The position numbers and the translations under genes were made by a program. Below the pieces are notes generated by a model. That model saw nothing but the letters and a program-made list of their open reading frames with translations. It did not search any database and was not told the DNA's origin. Positions 15,819 to 20,897 of a DNA stretch of 20,897 bases are shown here, in pieces; positions within the stretch are counted from its first letter, which is position 1; every line of letters starts with the position of its first letter. This DNA comes from a virus: IMG/VR virus record IMGVR_UViG_3300043420_000385, positions 1-20,897 of that record; one strand, 5' to 3'.

Positions 15819-16837
15819 TACATTGCACTCCTAATAGCGGTGATCTGAGCGGCACTAAGGGCAGCGGGGAAGACCATCACCCGCTCGGCGGTGTAGCCCT
15901 CCTGCAGGACGATGTCGCCACCGGATTCAATGGCACTCCCCTCTGGTTTGGCGACCATGGTGTAGGTGCCGGTGAGGACTCCGGTGCCGTCGATCACGGC
16001 AGAATCAGCGGTGCGCGTGACGGCCGTAGTGGTCGTGGGGATGTAGGTGCTGGGGGTGCCTACTTCGAGCTGGGCGCCCCAGAGATAAATACCGGAGGTG
16101 CCGTCGCCTGTGTAAATAGAGGTACCAGCCTTGGCAAGCATAACAACAGCATTTGTTAAAGTGTCCGCCGTTGTAAGTGTATTTACGCATCTATACCAGC
16201 CATTGCCGACTGGTGTGATGCTGCCTTCTGTGCCCACTCCCTCGATAAGAACATCTCCCGTGGAAAGATCAAAAGACACATTCTTCTGTCCTCCCCCTGC
16301 GTCAAGTCTCAAGAATAACTGGCTTCTTTCCGCCGCCTTTGCGTACACTGAAAATGAGTACAGAGAGGAAGAAAGTCCAAGGCTTCCTAGGTAGATAATG
16401 TGGTTGGCGTTGATTGTTGCATCTTCTACCACTTTATCTGCGGTCAGAGTGCCATCAGGTGCAACCGTTGCGTTGGCAACTGACCCAGACCCAAACGGAA
16501 GCGTTCTTACTCTAATCCAATTTACATTATCAAACTCCTCACTCCTGAGCAGCAAATTCTCCCTGCTCCCCTCCACCAGCAACCCTTTACTAATCCTTGT
16601 TACCGGGCCATGATCAAACCGTGGCACGTTGGTGGTCGCCCGTTGGATGTACCCATCCGAGCCCACGAAGGTGCCCTGGTTACCACCAGTGAAGGTCAAC
16701 TTATCCGTAAGACTTACCGCCTCTGTCTCGCGTTTATCGCGGGCAAACCTATAGTCAAGCGTCGGTGCAACACCAGCGATGGCCTGGGGCCGCAGGCCGT
16801 TATCCAGCGTCAGCCCCGCCCCGATCTTAAGGCCCAT
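15818..16837 (-). CDS. Spike protein with one carbohydrate-binding-like module
   Basis: 339 residues, ATG overlapping the previous stop (TGATG) and preceded by GGAGGTGATC, a very strong ribosome site. Layout: N-terminal strip with APTLDYRFARDKR, LTFTGGNQGTFVGSDGYI, VPRFDHGPVTRISKGLLVEGS (about 24-91); one module (about 94-275: LLLRSEEFDN..W, VAPDGTLTADKVVEDA, FSVYAKA, VGNGWYRCVN, GIYLWGAQLEVG, STYIPTTTTAVTR); and a short C-terminus ending in the helix LSAAQITAIRSAM. It is a paralogue of the next gene and probably forms part of the same adhesive apparatus. No enzyme site is visible, so it likely binds and does not cut glycans. Confidence 0.82.
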   Translation of the reverse strand: MGLKIGAGLTLDNGLRPQAIAGVAPTLDYRFARDKRETEAVSLTDKLTFTGGNQGTFVGSDGYIQRATTNVPRFDHGPVTRISKGLLVEGSRENLLLRSEEFDNVNWIRVRTLPFGSGSVANATVAPDGTLTADKVVEDATINANHIIYLGSLGLSSSLYSFSVYAKAAERSQLFLRLDAGGGQKNVSFDLSTGDVLIEGVGTEGSITPVGNGWYRCVNTLTTADTLTNAVVMLAKAGTSIYTGDGTSGIYLWGAQLEVGTPSTYIPTTTTAVTRTADSAVIDGTGVLTGTYTMVAKPEGSAIESGGDIVLQEGYTAERVMVFPAALSAAQITAIRSAM

Positions 16838-17178
16838 CAGATCACCTCCGGCTCGGGTTCAGTCGCAGGCTCCTCGCCTGCTGGATCCTCGACTGGTGCA
16901 TCAGGCTCCGGTTCCGGCTCAGGCAGAACGATCGCATCAGTACCATCATACGCCGGGTTGGGTGATCCATCGGCCAGGAACTTCGGCTCCAAGGCACCCA
17001 CGTAATACGGGCCGACCTTGTAGGTCTCGCATCGTTGCCGCAGCGTTTCGATCACGCTGGCAGCGAAATACTCCTCGGCGGTGGCGGCAGCCGTTGCGCC
17101 AGTGCTGGAAACAATCAAGAACTCCGCCTGCAATGCAGGCAGCAGTTCATTGGGCACTGAGATGGTGAAGTCAGCCAT
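16837..17178 (-). CDS. Small structural-region protein with acidic Pro-Glu tail
   Basis: 113 residues from ATG 17178. A compact helical N-terminal half (MADFTISVPNELLPALQAEF..., then TAEEYFAASVIETLRQRCETY) is followed by a strand-poor segment with KFLADGSPNPAYDG and an extreme Pro/Glu/Asp-rich tail from about residue 85 to the end. The tail is likely disordered. No family is recognised. The overlap with the strongly translated spike gene suggests a partner or chaperone for the spike, which is only inference from position. Confidence 0.65.
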   Translation of the reverse strand: MADFTISVPNELLPALQAEFLIVSSTGATAAATAEEYFAASVIETLRQRCETYKVGPYYVGALEPKFLADGSPNPAYDGTDAIVLPEPEPEPDAPVEDPAGEEPATEPEPEVI

Positions 17179-17180
17179 GG

Positions 17181-17927
17181 TTAAGATGCGGTGGATTTGA
17201 GGACAGCAAAGCTGATCACCACAGCTTCGGATAGGCTGCCTGTAGTGATGTTACGCACGGTGATCAAACAACTACCAGCACCAGGCCGGCAGTCGAACAC
17301 GTAAGCGCCAGCGGTGCCGCCTGAGCTGTGGTTGACGATCAATAGATCCGTAGCGTCGATCCGATCGTTCGTCAACGTGAAACTCACCGCCGCACCAGCC
17401 GCCAGCGTGGCGTTATTCATCGTGATCTGACCGGCGGGCTTATTCAGCGTCACGCCAGTGCTTTTGTTCGTCGCCTGGGTGACGGTGCCGCCTGCACCTG
17501 CGGCATACCCAAACCGCAGCGTGGTGCGCAGGCCATCGGTGGTGTTAAATGTCAGGCTGCTGCTGGCCGCCAGCGCACCACCGGAGTTGTAAGCCACCTG
17601 ACCACTGGCGCCAGGGATCAGGGCCGCCGTACCCGAGGCATCAGGGAAGTAGATGGCCCTGTTAGCCGTTGGCGTGACGAGTTGGAGCGTCGTAGTGTAC
17701 GTGCCACCGTCGTCTAAGTTCAGGTCGCCGACTACATCAAGCTCATTATCGACGTAGTTCCACTTCAGCGCTGACGTGGAGCCGAATGCGCCGGCAAGGT
17801 TGTATTGAATCTCGTAGTCATTGCCCACAGGTTGCCCTGTACCGCCCTGCACGCCAGGCACGGCAACTGCTACCTGTACATCAGACTGCGGGACAAGCGA
17901 TAGTTGAACGACACCACTGCTGGTCAT
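17181..17927 (-). CDS. Fibre-like structural protein with conserved beta C-terminal domain
   Basis: 248 residues from ATG 17927, two bases after the upstream stop. The N-terminal part has a fibre-type strip (GNDYEIQYNLAGAFGSTSAL) followed by a segment LNLDDGGTYTTTLQLVTPTA and IYFPDASGTAALIPG that is repeated in the gene at 19136-19816. The C-terminal domain (about residues 143-248: GAGGTVTQATNKSTGVTLN, ITMNNATLAAGAAVSFTLTN, NITTGSLSEAVVISFAVLK) is a beta domain often seen at the end of phage fibre proteins, probably the trimerising tip. Cys213 and Cys220 could form a disulphide. It belongs to the fibre block. Confidence 0.75.
   Translation of the reverse strand: MTSSGVVQLSLVPQSDVQVAVAVPGVQGGTGQPVGNDYEIQYNLAGAFGSTSALKWNYVDNELDVVGDLNLDDGGTYTTTLQLVTPTANRAIYFPDASGTAALIPGASGQVAYNSGGALAASSSLTFNTTDGLRTTLRFGYAAGAGGTVTQATNKSTGVTLNKPAGQITMNNATLAAGAAVSFTLTNDRIDATDLLIVNHSSGGTAGAYVFDCRPGAGSCLITVRNITTGSLSEAVVISFAVLKSTAS
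17586..17726 (-). repeat. Duplicated fibre segment, copy 1
   Basis: Codes for DLNLDDGGTYTTTLQLVTPT through GASGQVAYN. The partner copy is at 19499-19639. The two copies are alike in protein and partly in DNA (for example the shared stretch around CCGTCGTCTA). Confidence 0.8.
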
Positions 17928-17929
17928 AG

Positions 17930-18517
17930 TCAGTTCCGCGAGTAGGTACGCTCAACCGTGGCGATGCCCTTAAGGAAATAATACCGGCTGCCGCCGCTGG
18001 ACGTAAAACTTACGTCGTAGCCGTAGCGTCCGGGGTTCATTGCTGCAGATGTCGCAGGCGGCACCGCCAGGGACACAACACCATTGGTGGCATCAGACAG
18101 CGTGCAGGTCATCGTTGCTTCCTGCACATCGGTGAGGAGGCCGTAGATGTCTGCATCGACGGTGTAGCCGGTCAGGTCCATCGGTTGCGCAACGTAGAAC
18201 GTGCCCGTTGCGGTGCCGCTTAGCGCAATCTCGCTACCACCCAAGGTGGCCGACACCTTGAAAGCATCAGTGGTGAGGCCCGATGCGATGACGTAGTAAA
18301 CGGTGTTCAGCGCCAGCCCGCAAGGCACCTCGGTGTAGGTGCCTGTGAACACCACCTTGTCGCCGGCAACCAAACCGTGACAGTCGCAGGTAAAGGTGCC
18401 CACACCAGCCGCCACCGTGATGGCGCCTAGGGTTTGGCGATTCTCCGTGACACGCACCGACGTAGACCACGTTGCGTTTTGCAGGATCGTGATGTCGTGG
18501 CTGGCGGGGTAGATCAT
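17930..18517 (-). CDS. Beta-sandwich structural protein with an inserted domain
   Basis: 195 residues, ATG overlapping the upstream stop (ATGA), ribosome site GAGGT close by. The outer parts (residues 1-28, SHDITILQNATWSTSVRVTEN, and about 110-195, QPMDLTGYTVDADIYG through YGYDVSFTSSGG and FLKGIATVER) look like one beta-sandwich protein of the type common in phage neck/tail regions. Residues about 29-109 (TFTCDCHGLVAGDKVVFTGT, NTVYYVIASGLTTDAFKVSA, IALSGTATGT) are a separate small module, seen widely in phage structural proteins, that interrupts it. Function is unknown; it is part of the fibre block. Confidence 0.7.
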   Translation of the reverse strand: MIYPASHDITILQNATWSTSVRVTENRQTLGAITVAAGVGTFTCDCHGLVAGDKVVFTGTYTEVPCGLALNTVYYVIASGLTTDAFKVSATLGGSEIALSGTATGTFYVAQPMDLTGYTVDADIYGLLTDVQEATMTCTLSDATNGVVSLAVPPATSAAMNPGRYGYDVSFTSSGGSRYYFLKGIATVERTYSRN

Positions 18518-19125
18518 GCTGCCACCTCTGCCGTGGGTCGAGAATAGAATAGGATCTCCCCAGGACGGGCGGCATCTAGCAGTCCTAGGTTCACCAGCAG
18601 CTCCAGGCCGGCGATAGCGCGGGGATCATCCAAGGCCACCAGGGGGGAGGCGAACAGTTCATCCAAAAGGGCGCGGACCTGGGCGGCTTGGGCGTTATGA
18701 GCCTCTGCTGCGTCAATTTCAGCCTGATTGGTGGTTGCGATTGCAGCCATGTAGCTATCGACCACAGCTTGATACATCGCCGTCTCTTCTGCCGTTGGTT
18801 CTGTCATCAAGGCATAGGCGGCCACCATATCGTCATACGCCTGCTGTTCTTCAGCGGTTGAAACACCAGGGATGGGGTCTGGTACGGATACGGTGTCCTG
18901 GGCGGCGGCGAGGATATTGCCGTACTCCTGGGGTGTGAAGCGTCCCACAAAGGCTGCGCTGGTGATGATGCCATAGCTATTGGCATCGGCAAAACGGTGA
19001 CCGTCCTGGGTGAGAAGGAAGGTGCAGTAGTCCTTGGGGGACATCTTGGCAGTATTAGAAGCAAACACCAGCCCGTCAATAACACGAGGGGCGGTGATAA
19101 CAATGGTCAGGGAATCAAGCGCCAT
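18514..19125 (-). CDS. Helical structural-region protein, function unknown
   Basis: 203 residues from ATG 19125, with GAGG eight bases upstream. The N-terminus is beta-like (LDSLTIVITAPRVIDGLVF), followed by a conserved-looking strip with ITSAAFVGRFTPQEYGNILA, a long Ala/Glu-rich helical middle (about 85-150) and a compact C-terminal helix pair with DDPRAIAGLELLVNLGLLDA and ARPGEILFYS. The ends look like those of small proteins linked to fibre genes in other phages, but I cannot name the family. The ATGA overlap with the next gene ties it to the block. Confidence 0.65.
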   Translation of the reverse strand: MALDSLTIVITAPRVIDGLVFASNTAKMSPKDYCTFLLTQDGHRFADANSYGIITSAAFVGRFTPQEYGNILAAAQDTVSVPDPIPGVSTAEEQQAYDDMVAAYALMTEPTAEETAMYQAVVDSYMAAIATTNQAEIDAAEAHNAQAAQVRALLDELFASPLVALDDPRAIAGLELLVNLGLLDAARPGEILFYSRPTAEVAA

Positions 19126-19135
19126 GGGTCAATCC

Positions 19136-19816
19136 TCAAATGGTGATGCGGAGTTCGCCAGTGGCGGTTTTATAAACGTCACCAGCAACTAAGCCACCGG
19201 AGATGGCCGCTGCATTGTCTGCGTAAGTAGGAAGACCTGGTGCCTTGATTAAGCCTCCTTTGCCGACGTAGAAACGTCGTGTCGCACCAGCGATGAAGTC
19301 AAGAAAAGCACTGCCTGTTGCACTTGCGCTATCCGTTATGGTGAGCTTCAGCCCCGTGAATGTCACCCCAGCGTTATTCCACGTCTGGCTGAGGTTGATG
19401 ACAGGCGCATCTGCCGTGACGGTCTTGCCGCCGACAGTCAATGCACCAGCAGTGGCGTTATACGTGAGGCCGCTATCGCCAGCCTGGACGCCTGCGTTGT
19501 TATAAGTCAGCTGCCCTGAGCTGCCCGCTACTAGGGCAACGGTGCCCGTAGCGTCGGGGAAGCTGATCGTACGGTTAGCAGTGGGCGTCACCAACTGGAG
19601 CAGGGTGGTGTAAGTACCGCCGTCGTCTAGGTTGATGTCACCGCCGACACCCAGCTCCTTGGCGGTGTCGTCCCAGGTCAGATCGGATGAGCCGGCAAAG
19701 CTGCCGCTATCGTTGAACTGCACTTGGGTGTCGGAACCGCCAGGCGCGGAGCCTGCACCGCCAGCGCCTACTTCATCTAGGCCGGCGCCGAGAAGAGGGT
19801 TGAACTTATATGCCAT
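19136..19816 (-). CDS. Fibre-like structural protein
   Basis: 226 residues, ATG overlapping the upstream stop (TGATG). After a Gly/Ala-rich start it has the fibre strip GGSDTQVQFNDSGSFAGSSDL, then the segment INLDDGGTYTTLLQLVTPTA..ISFPDATGTVALVAG shared with the gene at 17181-17927, then a beta region with WNNAGVTFTGLKLTITDSAS, and the C-terminal motif LPTYADNAAAISGGLVAGDV followed by YKTATGELRITI. That ending is very common at the tip of phage fibre proteins, where it helps trimerisation. It is probably a fibre or whisker subunit. Confidence 0.78.
   Translation of the reverse strand: MAYKFNPLLGAGLDEVGAGGAGSAPGGSDTQVQFNDSGSFAGSSDLTWDDTAKELGVGGDINLDDGGTYTTLLQLVTPTANRTISFPDATGTVALVAGSSGQLTYNNAGVQAGDSGLTYNATAGALTVGGKTVTADAPVINLSQTWNNAGVTFTGLKLTITDSASATGSAFLDFIAGATRRFYVGKGGLIKAPGLPTYADNAAAISGGLVAGDVYKTATGELRITI
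19499..19639 (-). repeat. Duplicated fibre segment, copy 2
   Basis: Codes for DINLDDGGTYTTLLQLVTPT through GSSGQLTYN. It pairs with 17586-17726. Confidence 0.8.
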
Positions 19817-20010
19817 CAGCCTAGGCTCCAGTACACGGAGGTCACGTTGTTACTGCCGTCGTAAGTCAGATTTAAAGTGCCGACGACATCACCGCTGGCC
19901 CCACCGCGTTTGTACACGACCTGGGTGAGGTTGGACCCGGTGTACGTGAACGCTGCATAATCCGACGTGGAGGGAGCAGCAAAGCCGCCGATATGTGGGG
20001 TGCCGCTCAT
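19816..20010 (-). CDS. Small fibre-block protein (64 residues)
   Basis: 64 residues from ATG 20010. The C-terminal half (TQVVYKRGGASGDVVGTLNL then TYDGSNNVTSVYWS) is a beta-hairpin module of a kind seen in phage structural proteins. It is the first gene after the head terminator. No ribosome site is visible before the ATG, so initiation may be weak. Function is unknown; it may be a small fibre or head-attachment piece. Confidence 0.65.
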   Translation of the reverse strand: MSGTPHIGGFAAPSTSDYAAFTYTGSNLTQVVYKRGGASGDVVGTLNLTYDGSNNVTSVYWSLG

Positions 20011-20037
20011 GACGCGAGCCCAGGCGTAGTTGCGATC

Positions 20038-20065
20038 ATTCTAAACCTGCGGGCAATGATGAAAA
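20038..20065 (-). promoter_or_regulatory. Candidate sigma-70-type promoter for the fibre block
   Basis: On the minus strand TTTTCA (-35, four of six consensus) and TAGAAT (-10, five of six) are separated by 16 bases. It lies just past the terminator stem and partly inside its U tract, and would give a leader of about 20 bases to the 64-residue gene. Judged by eye only. Confidence 0.3.
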
Positions 20066-20072
20066 CAAGAAA

Positions 20073-20092
20073 AGCCCAGGTTTCCCTGGGCT
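20073..20092 (-). terminator. Hairpin terminator after the decoration gene
   Basis: The perfect eight-base stem AGCCCAGG/CCTGGGCT is closed on the minus strand by a GAAA (GNRA-type) loop, and followed by TTTCTTGTTTT. It begins 24 bases past the stop of the decoration gene. It is stronger than the terminator at 9921-9944 and shares its stem sequence. Confidence 0.85.
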
Positions 20093-20115
20093 CTGCGCTT
20101 TTGTGCTTACGCCGC

Positions 20116-20526
20116 TCAGGCGTACTTCTTGGCAGCCACAGCGTTGATGCTGTAGGTGTGGGTCGAAGTTGAGGTGGTGGACACTGCCTTGATCCAACGC
20201 TTAGCAGCGCCCTTGGGGAAGACAAGGTACTGCTTAGAGGCGGAGGTGGAGACCTGGGCGAAGGCGACAGCGCCGGAGGCTTGCTCAACGCCGCCACGGC
20301 TGAAGACCGTGGTGACATCGCTGTAGCTGCCGCCCTCGGTATCGCTGGACTGCAGTTTCACATCCAGGGTGGAGGTGCCGCCGTTCTCGACATCAAGGAT
20401 GACGATCACATCGCCCTCGTACTCCTGCATGTCAACGGCGGTGCCGTCAAGGTCAGCGGTGCGGGCTGCGGTGGGGGCAAAAGCAAGGTGCGACAGCTTG
20501 CTCAGGCCCGTGGAAAGGATGGCCAT
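20116..20526 (-). CDS. Probable head decoration protein
   Basis: 136 residues from ATG 20526, with a strong ribosome site (AGGAG six bases upstream) fitting a high-copy product. The N-terminus is short and extended (MAILSTGLSKLSHLAF), then beta strands VIVILDVENGG, LDVKLQSSDTEGGSYSDVT, and a tail ending THTYSINAVAAKKYA. The STLDVKLQSSDT...GGSYSDV pattern is common in phage capsid-associated beta-sandwich proteins. The place just after the capsid gene and directly before a terminator fits a decoration protein on the capsid surface. A minor head protein is the main alternative. Confidence 0.7.
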   Translation of the reverse strand: MAILSTGLSKLSHLAFAPTAARTADLDGTAVDMQEYEGDVIVILDVENGGTSTLDVKLQSSDTEGGSYSDVTTVFSRGGVEQASGAVAFAQVSTSASKQYLVFPKGAAKRWIKAVSTTSTSTHTYSINAVAAKKYA

Positions 20527-20529
20527 GAT

Positions 20530-20751
20530 TTACTCCTGGGGGGAAGTGGGGGACTTGCTGCGCCGCGTGCGGGGAGCAGGCGCTTCCTGGGGGGCGGGCT
20601 CCTCGGGGGCAGGAGGCGCAGGCGCGTCTACCACCTTGGCTTTGCCCGTACCAACCAGGAGATTGGCATCGGCAACGTTGAGTTCAAGCAGGGAGCCCAC
20701 CGAGATGGACTCCCCGTTGATCATCACGTTGCGGAGGATTTCAACGTGCAT
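20530..20751 (-). CDS. Small head-region protein with Pro-rich tail
   Basis: 73 residues from ATG 20751, 11 bases after the capsid stop. Residues 1-42 form a small beta domain (ILRNVMINGESISVGSLLEL, NLLVGTGKAKVVD), followed by a Pro/Ala/Glu-rich linker and a basic Arg/Lys/Ser end (TRRSKSPTSPQE). Similar small proteins follow capsid genes in many phages, but the role is unknown. Confidence 0.7.
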   Translation of the reverse strand: MHVEILRNVMINGESISVGSLLELNVADANLLVGTGKAKVVDAPAPPAPEEPAPQEAPAPRTRRSKSPTSPQE

Positions 20752-20762
20752 GACTACTTAGA

Positions 20763-20897
20763 TCAGGTGCCGTAGCAGAGGGCAGCAGGCTGCTTCACTG
20801 CAACGTCCAGATCCTGGTGAGCGATCACGCGGACGGTGCCGGCGGTGGCGCCCGCATAGGGATCCACCATCAGATCCAGGCCACTCCACATGCCCAT
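20763..20897 (-). CDS. Major capsid protein, C-terminal fragment
   Basis: The last 44 residues plus TGA of a gene entering from the right edge. The visible part contains WSGLDLMVDPYAGATAGTVR, then a short strand VIAHQDLDVAV, ending KQPAALCYGT. The DPY..ATAGTVRV...QD.D.AV..P pattern is the usual C-terminus of an HK97-fold major capsid protein, which builds the icosahedral shell. The following small protein and probable decoration protein fit this assignment. Upstream parts are not in the window. Confidence 0.8.
   Translation of the reverse strand: MGMWSGLDLMVDPYAGATAGTVRVIAHQDLDVAVKQPAALCYGT

Noticed and set aside
1-20897. tRNA genes, CRISPR arrays, insertion sequences, attachment sites, toxin or defence genes
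   Set aside because: None was seen on either strand; there is almost no non-coding space and all gaps are shorter than about 110 bases.
1-20897. HIP1 (GCGATCGC) as evidence of a cyanobacterial host
   Set aside because: Only partial matches such as CCGATCGCC were noticed, so it gives no support for a host.

Overview
This window is a slice of the virion-structure region of a tailed double-stranded DNA phage or prophage with a long, lambda-like tail (siphovirus plan). Every credible gene lies on the minus strand, so transcription runs from base 20897 down to base 1. Genes are tightly packed, and many stop and start codons overlap (ATGA, TGATG or TAATG junctions). No integrase, host gene, tRNA, CRISPR array or insertion sequence is visible. 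The host cannot be fixed from this window. The mix of spike and fibre modules resembles proteins known to me from aquatic phages, including cyanophages, but that is an impression and not proof.

Region by region, in transcription order: (1) 20897-20116 is the end of the head module: the C-terminus of a major capsid protein, a small linker-like protein and a probable head decoration protein, closed by a GNRA-loop terminator. (2) 20010-12987 is an unusual block of about 7 kb with nine genes. Several are fibre, spike or lectin proteins: two fibre proteins sharing a duplicated segment, two spike proteins with carbohydrate-binding-like modules, and a three-repeat lectin-like protein on a charged and Pro-Thr stalk. 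The rest are small or unassigned proteins. (3) 12947-11528 holds a gpFII-like head-tail joining protein with a fibre-type tail, a fibre protein with an Mtd-like N-terminus and a 48-residue protein. (4) 11507-9969 holds the tail terminator (gpU-like), a small protein and the tail tube protein, closed by a second terminator with the same stem sequence. (5) 9885-9203 is the tail assembly chaperone pair, joined by a clear -1 frameshift site (G_GGA_AAC), equivalent to lambda G/GT. (6) 9210-1 holds a 1613-residue tape measure protein with an internal lysozyme-like domain, minor tail proteins in lambda M-L-K order, and most of a large J-like tail tip protein that runs off the left edge.

The genes work together as one assembly line: capsid shell, decoration, connector, tail tube polymerised along the tape measure with chaperones, then the tip complex. 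The two terminators sit directly behind the products needed in hundreds of copies (capsid/decoration and tail tube), which suggests they reduce transcription of the following low-copy genes.

The most interesting points are the block of adhesin-like genes between the capsid and head-tail joining genes, which suggests head or neck fibres; the frameshift site with an unexplained perfect Shine-Dalgarno match just after it; a fibre-type motif shared by the joining protein and the next fibre gene; and strong over-representation of the word CCCAGG/CCTGGG.
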